Shown here: in pieces, positions 47,220 through 56,305 of the stretch | Position numbering within the stretch: position 1 is the stretch's first letter | Layout: each line of letters begins with the position of its first letter | Assembly: GCF_014201115.1 (NCBI RefSeq) | Contig: NZ_JACHDO010000001.1 | Span: forward strand, 1,984,001 to 2,048,000 | Source of the DNA: Nocardiopsis metallicus | Lineage (GTDB): Bacteria > Actinomycetota > Actinomycetes > Streptosporangiales > Streptosporangiaceae | Direction of reading: 5' to 3' | Length of the DNA: 64,000 nt | Translations under genes and position numbers: made by a program | The notes under the pieces: generated by a model | Told to the model about the DNA's origin: nothing | Databases searched by the model: none | Seen by the model: the letters and a program-made list of their open reading frames with translations, nothing else

Positions 47220-47738
47220 ATGGCGTCCCAGAACTCCCTGCGCCCCCGGGCCGAGGCCCTGACCGACCACTCCCCCGGTGCCTGGGCGAAGGTGCTCCCC
47301 CACCTGAGCGAGACGGCCGGTACGTACTGGCTGTCCGTGCCCCGGGAGGAAGGGGCCGTGCACACCCGGCCGCTGCTGGCGGTGTGGGTGGCCGGTCGGC
47401 CGTACTTCGCCTGCGGGGACGGCACCGGCAAGGCCCGGCTGCTGGCCGGCTCACCACGGGTGAGCCTGGCGGTGACCACCGGCAGCCTGGACGTGGTCGT
47501 CGAGGGAAGGGTGGCCCGGGTCCAGGACGAGAACCTGGTCAAGGAGGTGGCCGGGGTCTACCCGGCGGTCTACGGCTGGGCGCCGGTCGCCGAGGGCGAG
47601 CTGATCACCGGCCCGGAGGGAGCCCCGACCGCCGGTCCCCCGCCCTACGCGGTGTACGGGATCACCCCCGAGACCGTCTACGCCTTCCCCGCCGACGACG
47701 TCGGCCACGGCCCCACCCGCTGGCGGTTCGACACGTAG
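47220..47738 (+). CDS. Pyridoxamine 5'-phosphate oxidase-fold protein
   Basis: About 172 residues. FMN-binding split-barrel fold: YWLSVPREEGAVHTRPLLAVWV, then PYFACGDGTGKARLLAGSPRVSLAV and VVVEGRVARV. Members of this group are flavin- or F420-dependent oxidoreductases; the exact cofactor is not readable. ATG with GGAAGG upstream; the open frame further 5' is antisense to the peptidase gene. Confidence 0.88.
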   Translation: MASQNSLRPRAEALTDHSPGAWAKVLPHLSETAGTYWLSVPREEGAVHTRPLLAVWVAGRPYFACGDGTGKARLLAGSPRVSLAVTTGSLDVVVEGRVARVQDENLVKEVAGVYPAVYGWAPVAEGELITGPEGAPTAGPPPYAVYGITPETVYAFPADDVGHGPTRWRFDT

Positions 47739-47763
47739 GCCTGAGCGCCTGCGGGGTCAGGCC
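47738..47763. terminator. Hairpin at the end of the PPOX-fold gene
   Basis: GGCCTGA / TCAGGCC perfect stem starting at the stop codon, 12-base loop, no T-tract. Confidence 0.5.
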
Positions 47764-48086
47764 GCGGGCGGACGGAGGGGACAGCGGTCGGGCAGGAGAG
47801 CCTTCACCTTCACCGGAACGGCTTGGCCGCGTTCCGCGCCACGCCTCGGCGGCCGGAGACGGCCACCACCCTCCGAGCGCGTCCGGCCAGAGTGGCGCGG
47901 ACCTACCGGTCCCCACCGCCATTTCGCGCAGCGCCTGCCCGGCACGTTGCGGGCCAAAGTCGGGTGAAGACGGGAGGCCTGGGGTAGGAGGTGTACAGGG
48001 CCCTGGCCGAACCAGCTCGGGCCGAAGCGGACCGACGGCTCCCGCAGGCCCGCCACCCGCATAAGCCCCACCCCCAGGAGGCAACA
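47764..48086. other. Intergenic region
   Basis: About 320 bases with no gene I can support. The ribosome site AGGAGG of the following small gene is at its end (48077-48082). Promoter elements are not clear. Confidence 0.4.
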
Positions 48087-48296
48087 GTGCGCACCAGTAT
48101 CACCCTGTCGGTACTCGTCCTCATCTGGTTGGCCATCGGCGTGGCAGCCGCCGTCCAACGCGGCTACTTCAGTACCTCCGAGGCTTCCTGTTCGAGCTTG
48201 GGCAGCACCGTGGTGACCATCTTCGTCGGCCCCCTGAACTACATGGGCGTCAACCCGACCGTGGAGTGCCCGCCCATCCCCGAACCCTCCGAGTAA
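48087..48296 (+). CDS. Small membrane protein, unknown
   Basis: 69 residues. One N-terminal hydrophobic helix (SITLSVLVLIWLAIGVAAAV) followed by a short outer part with two Cys (SCSS and VECPP) that could form a disulfide. GTG start directly behind a strong AGGAGG. Resembles the many short membrane peptides of actinomycetes with TSITLS-like starts; no function known. Confidence 0.7.
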   Translation: MRTSITLSVLVLIWLAIGVAAAVQRGYFSTSEASCSSLGSTVVTIFVGPLNYMGVNPTVECPPIPEPSE

Positions 48297-48396
48297 CCCG
48301 AGCTCCTTCCTCACCCTGGGCTCGGTGGGCGGCCCCGGGCCCCAGTAGTCTGCCGACACACGCGACTCAGCGCGGTTTCAGAAGGCGCAAGGGGAG

Positions 48397-50754
48397 ATGA
48401 TGGGCGAGCCGGACGACAGACCGGATCACGACGGTGACGGTCAGGAGAAGCCGGACGCCGACCATCCGGACGGGAGCCCCGGGGCCGGAGGGGCCGCTGC
48501 GGAGCCCCCGGACGCGGCCCCCACGGATCTTTCCCTCCAGGACTACGCCTCGGACCTGCGCAAGCGGGTGTTCGAGGTGTACGCGCGGAACCTGTGGCCG
48601 CTGCTGCTCGTGTCGGGTCTGCCGGTCGTACCCCTGGTGCTGCTCGCCCAGATCTCCGTGGTGCTGCCCGCGCGCGAGGGCGCCTACCTCAACGGCGTGC
48701 TGCAGAGCACCGCCGAAACACTGGGGACGCCCTCTCTGGTCGTGCTCGGAACCGTGTTGGTGCTGGCCGTGCTGGTCGGGCCGATCCCCCTCGGCGGGTC
48801 GGTCCTGCTCGGCGGCGGTGCGCTCCTGGGCCGGAGGATCACCGTCCGGGACGCCTGGCGGGGAGCGCTGCGCCGCTACTTCACCACCCTGACCTGGGCC
48901 CTGATGCTTTTCGGTCTGGTGGTCGTGGCCCTGGCGGTCTCGCTGTGGCTGATCCTTCTGGGGTGGCCACTGCCGCTGATCGGCGTGGTGGTCCTGCCGC
49001 CGCTGCTGTACCTGCTCACCCCGTTGTCGGTGATGCTCCCGGCCGCCCTGTTGGAGGGACACGGACCCTTGCGCGGATTGGCGGCGGCCTGGCGCGTCGG
49101 CCGTGAGCGCCGGTGGCCGCACTTGCTGTTCGTCGCCGCCTCCTACGGCGTCACCGTGCTGTTCAACACCGTGCTGCCACGGTCACTGTCGCGCTGGGCC
49201 GAGCTGCCCGAGGACGGCCTGCTGACGGTGGCCCTCACCGCGACGTCGGCGACGTTGGTGGCGCCACTGGCCCTACTGCTGCTCTGCGCACCCGTGGTCT
49301 ACTCCGGAACGAACTCCGTAGGGCTCCGGCCCACGGACGACCTGGATCTGAGCCGGGTCGACCGGCAGCTGTCCGCGATCGCCCCCGGAACCGCCGCTCC
49401 CGCCTCGGATGTCCCTCAAGAGGGCTCCGAAGCGCCCCGCCGAGGCCGCGGTCGACGGTGGATCACCATGACCGCGCTGGTCGTCGCTCTGTTCGCACCC
49501 CCGCTGGTCGGCCCGGTGACGGTCGCCGCCAACCCCTTCGGGCTCGCCGAAATGACCGCGAGCCCTTCGGAGACGGTGGCCGGTTACGGCAGTCCGGTCA
49601 GCATCGGGGTCACGGACGGGGCCGCGCTGATCGGCAGAGCCCATCACAACGGCCTCGAATTCACCAGCTGCGACCCCGACTGCACGGTCGAGCTCCAGCA
49701 CGACACCTGGGACGAGGGGAAGGGTTTCTCCGTCGAGGGCGGCCAACCGCTGCGGACGCAGTGGATGGAGTTCGAGCACGCGACGGGAGCCGTAAAGGAG
49801 CGCCGGGCCCCGCACCCGGAGTCCGGGCTCTACCTGTACGCGTGTGACCAGGCCTCGGCGTGCGGGGACGACACCGACCCCGTGTTCCTGCGGCCCTTCG
49901 GCGGCCGCATGGCAGCTCCCGCCTCCGCTGTGGCACCCATGCCCGGGGGCGGAGTAGTCGTGGCCTCCTACGTCCGCCACGACGATCGACTGGCCCCCGA
50001 CGAGGTGGTCGACGGTGACACCGGAGGTCTGCGTGTGCACGTGTGCGAGGACACCGGCTGCGCGGGCCCGCGCGTACTCGACGTGCCACCGGAACTGATC
50101 GAGGACGGTTTCGACCTCGACCGGGCCCACCTGGACGTGAGCGGAACCCCCGAAGGCGGGTTCGCAGTGGCGGCGATGGATCTGAGCTTCGGTGCGTTGT
50201 CCCTGGTGACCTGTGCCGACGCCGACTGCGCGGAGCCGGAGGTGACCGAGCTGGTCGGCGACCGGTTCCGGCTCAAGAACGAGAGTAGGCAAGGGCTGAA
50301 GGCGGGTGCTCGGGTCGAGTACCGCTCCGACGGCGCACCCGTGGTCGCCTACCGTGACGCCCTCACTGGTCAGGCACATCTGGTGGACTGTCACGACGCG
50401 GTGTGCTCGGAGTTCACCGACACCGCCGTGACCGGGCCCAGCTGGGCCCGGCCGGTTCCGGGGCTGGCGGTCGACTCGCTGGACCGCCCCCACCTGCTGA
50501 CCACGGACATGGAGGAGAACCGCCTGGTCCTGCTCTCCTGTGTGGACCGGGGGTGCGAGGAGACGGTGAGCCGAGGGCTGGTGGGGTTCGAGGACGAGCC
50601 CGTGGTCACCGCCCTGGCGTTCGACCCCCATGACCGTCCGCACATGGCGTGGGTCGGGCACAGCGCGGAAACGGCCTTCGGCGGGCCCTTGACCGAGCTC
50701 CTGTACCTGGGGTGCGCGGAACCCTACTGCGGCTCGGAGCCCCTCACCCCGTAG
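48397..50754 (+). CDS. Membrane protein with extracellular seven-fold Cys-pair propeller
   Basis: 785 residues, no family recognised with confidence. Acidic, disordered N-terminus (1-45); five or six transmembrane helices (about 60-310); a cytoplasmic basic stretch (RRGRGRRW) and one more helix (ITMTALVVALFAPPLVG, near 360); then a 400-residue outer domain. This domain carries seven close Cys pairs about 50-67 residues apart, near 423, 482, 549, 606, 664, 714 and 772 (for example CEDTGC, CADADC, CHDAVC, CVDRGC, CAEPYC). The regular spacing suggests a seven-bladed propeller stapled by disulfides. Either of two adjacent ATGs after AAGGGGAG may be the start. Its last 31 bases overlap the convergent lipoprotein gene. 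Confidence 0.8.
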   Translation: MMGEPDDRPDHDGDGQEKPDADHPDGSPGAGGAAAEPPDAAPTDLSLQDYASDLRKRVFEVYARNLWPLLLVSGLPVVPLVLLAQISVVLPAREGAYLNGVLQSTAETLGTPSLVVLGTVLVLAVLVGPIPLGGSVLLGGGALLGRRITVRDAWRGALRRYFTTLTWALMLFGLVVVALAVSLWLILLGWPLPLIGVVVLPPLLYLLTPLSVMLPAALLEGHGPLRGLAAAWRVGRERRWPHLLFVAASYGVTVLFNTVLPRSLSRWAELPEDGLLTVALTATSATLVAPLALLLLCAPVVYSGTNSVGLRPTDDLDLSRVDRQLSAIAPGTAAPASDVPQEGSEAPRRGRGRRWITMTALVVALFAPPLVGPVTVAANPFGLAEMTASPSETVAGYGSPVSIGVTDGAALIGRAHHNGLEFTSCDPDCTVELQHDTWDEGKGFSVEGGQPLRTQWMEFEHATGAVKERRAPHPESGLYLYACDQASACGDDTDPVFLRPFGGRMAAPASAVAPMPGGGVVVASYVRHDDRLAPDEVVDGDTGGLRVHVCEDTGCAGPRVLDVPPELIEDGFDLDRAHLDVSGTPEGGFAVAAMDLSFGALSLVTCADADCAEPEVTELVGDRFRLKNESRQGLKAGARVEYRSDGAPVVAYRDALTGQAHLVDCHDAVCSEFTDTAVTGPSWARPVPGLAVDSLDRPHLLTTDMEENRLVLLSCVDRGCEETVSRGLVGFEDEPVVTALAFDPHDRPHMAWVGHSAETAFGGPLTELLYLGCAEPYCGSEPLTP

Positions 50755-52136
50755 TCGACGGCGAACAGGCGGGGTGCGACACAGGCGCGGTGGACGGTCG
50801 CTCGGTCCCAGCCAGTCGAGCGCATTCCGTCGGGGGCACAGGCCTGGTAGACCCCGACGTAGGCGCCGTCTTCGGTGCGGTAGTTGGTCAGATGGCGGGC
50901 GCCCGCACCGAACTCGATGATCAGGGCGTCCTCGATCCCGGGACCGAGCACCCGGATCGGGGCCAGGTACCGGTCGGAACCGGACAGGTCGAATGCGTCC
51001 GAGTTCCAGAGACTCTGGTTCTCGAAGGCCTCCGGCCGCGGATCGGGGGCGTCCTCCTCGACGAGTTCACCGGTGCGCGCCTCCAACACCCAGGCGTCCC
51101 CACCCTCCTGGACGTGCAACAGGGCCGGGTCGTCCTCGTCGAACCGGCCGGCGCCGTCGAGGGAGGCCTCCTCACCCAGGCGCCCCTGCGGATGCGTCCA
51201 GAGGAGCTCTCCGGTCGCGGTGTCCAGGGCGCCCCGGGTCCCCATCAGGATGTCACCGTCAGGGCTGGCCACCAGGGTGGGCCTCCCTTCGGGGTACAGG
51301 CCCCCGGGGACCGGGATCTCGTCCACCACCCGGCCGTCGGTCAGGTCGATCCGCCGGATCAGGTCCGGTTCGCCGTCGTCCTCGTCCGCTCTCTCCAGGG
51401 TGAAGGCGGTGTCGACGACAAGAGCGGTGGGATCGATCCGCCCCGGGAGTTCGGCCGACCACTCCACCTCCCCGCTGACTGTCTCGACGTAGTGGTGGAG
51501 CCCGGCGCCGCCTTCCTCGGGGACCAGGAGATGGGTGTCGTTGGCCGGGAGCTCACGGTTCCAACCGGTGTCCGCGGTGAAGTCGAGGGCCTCCCACTCC
51601 AGGCCGTCCGCGCCGGGGTCCAGGATGTAGACCAGGTCCTCCCGCCCGCGGTTGTGCTGGGCGAGCATGAGCAACCGGTCCCCCACCGGTTGGAGTATCT
51701 GCACCTGCTTGGCCTGCTCGGGGTCGACCTCCTCGGTCCACAGCAGATCCAAGGTGTCCAGGTCGACGGCTCTGACCCGCTCGTGTTCGAAGTGGTAGAG
51801 GACTCCGTCGTGGGCCACGGCCCCGGAGTAGGGGTACGCGCCGGCGACCGCGTGCTCCTCGTCGAGCAGCACGGCCGCGTCATCGCCATAGGTGTACATC
51901 ACGTAGTCGCCCTCCAGCGGCAGCGACCAGCGCACCGAGCCCGCCTCACCGCAGTCCCCGTTCTCCTCGCAGGTGACCAGCGCGTCCGGGCTGATCGCGG
52001 TGGGTTCCGAGGCCGCAGGGTCACTCTCCTGCGCCCACCGGGAACACGCGGTGAGCCCGAGTACGCACACCAGCCCCACCACGGAGAGGGTTCGCACACC
52101 GGGAAGAAAACCGGGGGGAGGGAGCGCGGAAGGCAT
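50724..52136 (-). CDS. PQQ-like beta-propeller lipoprotein
   Basis: 470 residues. A lipoprotein signal peptide ends in a lipobox (VLGLTAC, Cys near residue 31). The mature part is a propeller of the PQQ/WD type (LDTLDLLWTEEVDP, TVSGEVEWSAELPG, TATGELLWTHPQG: repeated strand-W-strand units). Probably a surface-anchored binding protein; it may interact with the propeller protein encoded convergently next to it. ATG start at 52136. Confidence 0.82.
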   Translation of the reverse strand: MPSALPPPGFLPGVRTLSVVGLVCVLGLTACSRWAQESDPAASEPTAISPDALVTCEENGDCGEAGSVRWSLPLEGDYVMYTYGDDAAVLLDEEHAVAGAYPYSGAVAHDGVLYHFEHERVRAVDLDTLDLLWTEEVDPEQAKQVQILQPVGDRLLMLAQHNRGREDLVYILDPGADGLEWEALDFTADTGWNRELPANDTHLLVPEEGGAGLHHYVETVSGEVEWSAELPGRIDPTALVVDTAFTLERADEDDGEPDLIRRIDLTDGRVVDEIPVPGGLYPEGRPTLVASPDGDILMGTRGALDTATGELLWTHPQGRLGEEASLDGAGRFDEDDPALLHVQEGGDAWVLEARTGELVEEDAPDPRPEAFENQSLWNSDAFDLSGSDRYLAPIRVLGPGIEDALIIEFGAGARHLTNYRTEDGAYVGVYQACAPDGMRSTGWDRATVHRACVAPRLFAVDYGVRGSEPQ

Positions 52137-52337
52137 ACGCGCATCGTAGCGATCCGGGCTCCCGGCCCCGTTCCAGGGGCGTGGCCGGATGCGCCCGCCC
52201 TGGCATCAGGAAAACGACCAGTCCGGGTTCCGGGCGGCACAACCCCCGTTGTGGGCGCCCACCGAAGGGTTTACGTTCGCCTGGCCGCCAGTGATCACTC
52301 CGGCCCGCCCCCTACCGGCCCCACGAAAGGCACTGCC

Positions 52338-53729
52338 GTGGCTGTACTCGCGTCCCGCCTGGGAACGGTCGCCGCCCTCGGCGTCAGCACCGCGTTACTC
52401 GCGTCGACGGCGTCGGCCTCCCCCGCGCCCGACCAACCCCTGATCCCCGTCCCCGTCCCCCAGGTGGAGGGCCCCCTGCCGGGGGGTGTTCCCGGGGACC
52501 GCGACGCCGACAGGATCGAGGACACCTACCCCTTCTTCGCCACGACCGAGGACCTCGACGCCTACGGGTACGTGGAGGAGGAGTTCGTCGTCTCCGGCAC
52601 CGGCCACCGGTACTCCGACGGCGCGGTCGTCTCAGAGCACCCCTACCGGACCCGGGTCCTGGTACGTCGGCCGGCCGACCAGGGCGGCTCCAACGGGGCC
52701 GCGTTGGTGGAGTGGCAGAACGTCACCGCGGGCAATGACCTGGACGCGCTGTGGGGCCCCAGCGCCGAGCACATCATGCGTTCGGGCTACACCTGGGTGG
52801 GGGTGTCGGCCCAGCACGTGGGCGTGTCCCACCTGACCGGGTGGAGCCCCGCGCGCTACGGCGGTCTGGACGTGACCGACGACGGCACCGTCGGCGACGA
52901 CCAACTGTCCTACGACGTCTTCTCCCAGGCCGCGAAGGCCCTGCGCTCTCCGGAGACGGGGATCGCGGGCGGGATCGAGTTCGACGAGGTCCTGGCGATC
53001 GGCGCGTCCCAGTCAGCGATGCGGATGACCGTCTACTACGAGGAGGTCCTGCCCCACATCGAACCGGTCTACGACGGATACGGCTTCGTGGTGGGCACCG
53101 CGCCCGCGGGAGAGCGGCCGGAGCCGGTCTTCCAGGTGATGTCGGAGACGGACGTGACGCTGTTCCCGGTCCAGGAGGACGGCGACGACGTGCGGGTGTG
53201 GGAGGTCGCCGGGACCGCGCACTCCGGTTGGGACGGCCGGGAGGCCCGGCGCGAGGCGGAGGTCCGCGACTTCGGCGAGCAGGGCGAGTACGACTGCGCG
53301 GAACCGCCGTTCAGCCGCGCTCCCCTCTACCAGGTCCTCAACGCCTCCTACGACCATCTGCGCACCTGGGCCGCCGACGGGACCCCGCCGCCGACCGCGG
53401 AGCCGATCGAGCGGGCCCCGGGCGGCGGGGTGGCGCGTGACGGCGACGGTTTCGCCCTGGGCGGTATCCGCCTGTCCCAGGTGGAGGCGCCCCGGGCCCT
53501 GAACACCGGCACGAACCTGCCTGCTTCCCCGGAGAACGAGTTCTGCGTGCTGTTCGGCACCCATGTGCAGTTCAGCGAGGAGCAGCTCGCCGAGCGGTAC
53601 CGGGGCCACGGTGACTACGTGTCCCGTGTGGTGCGGGCTGAGCGGAAGAACGTGTCCGCGGGTCATGTCACCGCCGCGGACTCCGCGCAGAACCGGCAGG
53701 AGGCCGCCCGCCTCCGCGGTTCCGAGTAG
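52338..53729 (+). CDS. Secreted alpha/beta hydrolase-domain protein
   Basis: About 463 residues. Signal peptide (LGTVAALGVSTALLASTASA) and a domain of the kind annotated as alpha/beta hydrolase domain-containing (long inserted form). Nucleophile elbow IGASQSAMRM with the likely Ser, and a His in GTAHSGWDG. ALVEWQNVTAGND and the AQHVGVSH region are typical of this group. Substrate unknown; an extracellular esterase is the likeliest activity. GTG with GAAAGG upstream. Confidence 0.82.
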   Translation: MAVLASRLGTVAALGVSTALLASTASASPAPDQPLIPVPVPQVEGPLPGGVPGDRDADRIEDTYPFFATTEDLDAYGYVEEEFVVSGTGHRYSDGAVVSEHPYRTRVLVRRPADQGGSNGAALVEWQNVTAGNDLDALWGPSAEHIMRSGYTWVGVSAQHVGVSHLTGWSPARYGGLDVTDDGTVGDDQLSYDVFSQAAKALRSPETGIAGGIEFDEVLAIGASQSAMRMTVYYEEVLPHIEPVYDGYGFVVGTAPAGERPEPVFQVMSETDVTLFPVQEDGDDVRVWEVAGTAHSGWDGREARREAEVRDFGEQGEYDCAEPPFSRAPLYQVLNASYDHLRTWAADGTPPPTAEPIERAPGGGVARDGDGFALGGIRLSQVEAPRALNTGTNLPASPENEFCVLFGTHVQFSEEQLAERYRGHGDYVSRVVRAERKNVSAGHVTAADSAQNRQEAARLRGSE

Positions 53730-54087
53730 GCCCCCGCCCGAGCCCCCGGCGGGAGCCCGCTCCCTCACGGTGTCCCTGTCAGCCGAGCGGGTGACGGGGG
53801 CACCGGCCGTTCGGCCTGCTCAAGTCAGTCGGTGGCCCACCCGACCGCCCGTCAACGTCCGCGTGCGTTCATGCGATCGCGAACAGGGACGGAGCACAGG
53901 AGCTGTTCCTGGTCGGCCTCCGGGACTGGCAGCTGATACCGGTCCACGGGGCCGCGCGCACGCCGGGCGGCCTCGGGCGCTCTGGTCCCCGCGTTCTTCC
54001 GCCCCCGGCCAGGGCAAGCGCATCGCAGCGAACCGGCCGCCGCCGGTCCACGGGACCGGCGGCGGGGTTCTGGCCGGAGAGCACCCA
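53730..54087. other. Intergenic region with strong hairpin and a possible gene remnant
   Basis: About 360 bases. A perfect 13-bp stem with a three-base loop sits at 54037-54065 (CCGCCGCCGGTCC / GGACCGGCGGCGG). At 53873-53960 one plus-strand frame reads like old coding sequence (FLVGLRDWQLIPVHG), distantly reminiscent of the C-terminus of 3-dehydroquinate synthase II; it has no start or proper end and I give it little weight. Confidence 0.4.
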
Positions 54088-54118
54088 TTGACCTCAAGTC
54101 AACTAGAGGTTCTAGCTT
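54088..54118 (+). promoter_or_regulatory. SoxR/MerR-type promoter with operator in a 19-bp spacer
   Basis: -35 TTGACC (54088-54093) and -10 TAGCTT (54113-54118) are 19 bases apart, the over-long spacing characteristic of MerR-family promoters. Between and overlapping them lies CCTCAAGTCAACTAGAGG (54092-54109), differing in two positions from the enterobacterial SoxR box CCTCAAGTTAACTTGAGG. It ends 40 bases before the start of the imine-reductase-like gene. No MerR gene is adjacent, so the regulator acts in trans. Confidence 0.8.
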
Positions 54119-54158
54119 GGTCGGAACCGAAGCGGGTTCCCGGCGACGAGAGAGAACC

Positions 54159-55046
54159 ATGACGACAGAATCAGTTTCCGCCACCACCGCGGTCACCGTG
54201 CTCGGCCTGGGCGACATGGGGTCCGCGATCGCCCGAACCCTGCTGGAGCGGGGCCACTCCACCACGGTGTGGAACCGCACCGCGAGCAGGACCGCGCCCC
54301 TGGTGGCGGCCGGGGCCACGGCGGCGGACTCCGCGGCGGAGGCGGTGCGGTCCAGCCCGCTGGTGGTGCTGTGCGTCCTCGACTACGCGGCGGTGGACGA
54401 GGTGTTGGCCGCGGTCGGCGACGCGGTGTCGGGGCGGACCCTGGTGAACGTGACCAGTGGTTCCCCGGAGCAGGCGCGGGCGGTCCAGCGGTGGGCGCGG
54501 GAGCACGGCGCCGCGTACCTGGACGGCGGGGTGATGGGTGACCCGCCGGAGATCGGCTCGGGGGAGGTGCTGCTCCCGGTCAGCGGTTCCCGGGAGGCCT
54601 ACGAAACCCATGAGGGGATCCTGCGCGAGCTCGGCTCCCCCACCTACTACGGGGCCGACGCCGGTCTTGCCTCCGTGGAGTTCATGGCCCAGGTGGCACT
54701 CGGCTACGAGCTGCTGATCGGCTTCCTGCACACACTCCGACTGGTGCGCGAGGAGGGGGTCGACCCGGCGGAGTTCGCCGACCGCGCCGCCGAGACCGTC
54801 GCCATGTACCCGCCCCTGCTGAAAGCCATCGGCGAGGCCGTCCGGGACGGTGAGTACCCGCCGGACCTGGGGCCCCTGTCCGTGCAGTCCGCGCTGATGG
54901 GCGACCTGGTCGAGCACCGGCGGACCCTGGGCGCGGACACGGTGCGGATGCGCGAGGTCCAGGAGCTCATGGCCAAGCGCGTCGCCGACGGCCACGGGGA
55001 GCAGGGCTTCTCCAGTCTGTTCGAGCTCCTGGGCGAGCGGGGGTGA
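54159..55046 (+). CDS. Imine reductase-like NADP-dependent oxidoreductase
   Basis: About 295 residues. N-terminal Rossmann domain (VTVLGLGDMGSAIARTLLERGH, VWNRTASR) of the 6-phosphogluconate/3-hydroxyisobutyrate dehydrogenase superfamily, with YLDGGVMGDPPEIGSGEVLL and a C-terminal helical dimer domain typical of imine reductases. Native substrate unknown. Reads from the SoxR/MerR-type promoter just upstream. A truncated relative lies at 60158-60622. ATG at 54159 after GAGAGA. Confidence 0.88.
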   Translation: MTTESVSATTAVTVLGLGDMGSAIARTLLERGHSTTVWNRTASRTAPLVAAGATAADSAAEAVRSSPLVVLCVLDYAAVDEVLAAVGDAVSGRTLVNVTSGSPEQARAVQRWAREHGAAYLDGGVMGDPPEIGSGEVLLPVSGSREAYETHEGILRELGSPTYYGADAGLASVEFMAQVALGYELLIGFLHTLRLVREEGVDPAEFADRAAETVAMYPPLLKAIGEAVRDGEYPPDLGPLSVQSALMGDLVEHRRTLGADTVRMREVQELMAKRVADGHGEQGFSSLFELLGERG

Positions 55047-55358
55047 GCAGAGGTCCGGACACGGCCCCGCTCCACCCGCGGACTTCCGGACGCGGACCCT
55101 CCTGGCCATGGCCGACAGTCTCGGCGGAGAGCACGTCCGGTTCGAGGCCGGGTCCGGCCCGGTGAAGCTGGCGCTCTCCGAGCGCCGTGGACTGGCCGAG
55201 GTCGCGGGTCCCCCGAGGGCAGTGGATCGCACCGGCTCACCCTCGGAAACGGCGCCACGGCCCTCACCGGCCCGGACGGGGTCGTCCGGGAGTCCGTCCG
55301 CGAGAACGCCCAAGCCTGACAGGACAAGCGGCGCCGGGCAACGTGACCGGGACCCCGC
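55047..55358. other. Intergenic region, possible decayed coding sequence
   Basis: About 310 bases. One plus-strand frame reads RTRTLLAMADSLGGEHVRFE and a later one RLTLGNGATALTGPDGVV up to a stop at about 55320, both with G/C-ending codons, as if one gene had been broken by shifts. No family assigned. Confidence 0.35.
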
Positions 55359-55795
55359 TCAGCCCTCCTCGGGGCGCCGCGGCCATTCGGGCAGGACGTC
55401 GCGGTACTCCTCGACGCGGCCGGAGAAGCGGGGCGGGCGCTTCTCCGGGAAGGACAGCGCGTCCTCGGCCGCCTCGCCACCTCCGCCCAGCCGGTGGATC
55501 GCCCGGGAGTCCATTAGGTGCGCGTCCCGAGGGCCCTCCGCGCCCGGCATCGACCACAACATGCGGCGGGAGAGCGTCACCGACACCGCGGAGGTGTTCT
55601 CGGTGATCCCGCGGGCTGTCCCGTAGGCGGTGGCAAGAAGCCCGTAGGCGGGTTCGGCCCGGGAGACCGATCCTCCGGGGAGAGCCTCCTGGGCCTCGAA
55701 GACCCGTCCGGCGGCCACCCACTCATCGCCTGGGAGATGCCGACGATCCGGGGCGGGAACATCTGGAGGACGAGCTCAACGCGGTGATCGGTGCC
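55359..55795 (-). pseudogene. Enoyl-CoA hydratase/isomerase (crotonase) pseudogene
   Basis: Minus-strand C-terminal half of a crotonase-family protein. One frame gives MFPPRIVGISQAMSGW, matching the family's FLPRLVGISRALEW helix, and then runs off; the next frame continues with AAGRVFEAQEALPGG, ENTSAVSVTLSRRMLW and a family-like end (FPEKRPPRFSGRVEE). The switch is a one-base shift near 55715. The N-terminal half, with the oxyanion-hole segments, is missing; upstream sequence reads better on the other strand. Not functional as it stands. Confidence 0.75.
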
Positions 55796-55950
55796 GGGGC
55801 GGCGCGGGGCGGGTTCACCACCCCGTACCCGCGCGGGGCGGACCGGGCCGTGCTGGCCATGTGCCGGGCGGTGCCGCACCGGTTCGACCCCGACGGTGAT
55901 ATCGACTCGACCGAGCCGGCCGAACGGTACGCGGCCCTGGCCCCAGGCAC
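55745..55950 (+). pseudogene. Gene fragment of unknown family
   Basis: A plus-strand frame with almost uniformly G/C-ending codons, reading HLEDELNAVIGAGAARGG then FTTPYPRGADRAVLAM and RFDPDGDIDSTEPAERYAAL. It has no usable start, and past about 55950 the coding bias moves to another frame (ARSATARQAVAAAAAA). I do not recognise the family. It abuts the truncated crotonase fragment head-on. Confidence 0.4.
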
Positions 55951-56305
55951 GGTCGGCCACCGCCCGACAGGCCGTGGCCGCAGCCGCAGCCGCAACGCTT
56001 CGGTCACCCCGTCTCCACCTCGTAGGCCCCTGGACGGCGGGGCCCGCCCCGAGCGGTGGTCTTCCTGACCGCCACGGTGCGTGAGGGGTCCGAGTCGGCT
56101 GTCCCCGACCTGCTCTGTCCGATCTCTCGAGGCCGCGCCGCTCCGCTGGGGCACCGTCCGGAGTCGTCACCGGTCGCCCCCTGGCGCCCGGGCTATCATG
56201 AGCCCCGTCGTGGCAGGGCTTTCCGGCGTGCGCCGCTTTCGGGTGTGCTGCGGTTCGCCCGGCCGCGGAGCCGACCCCCGACGCACCCGAGGTGGACACA
56301 CCCCC

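Noticed and set aside
50649..52337. Long plus-strand frame before the secreted hydrolase
   Set aside because: Antisense to the PQQ-like lipoprotein gene; the signal peptide starts at 52338.
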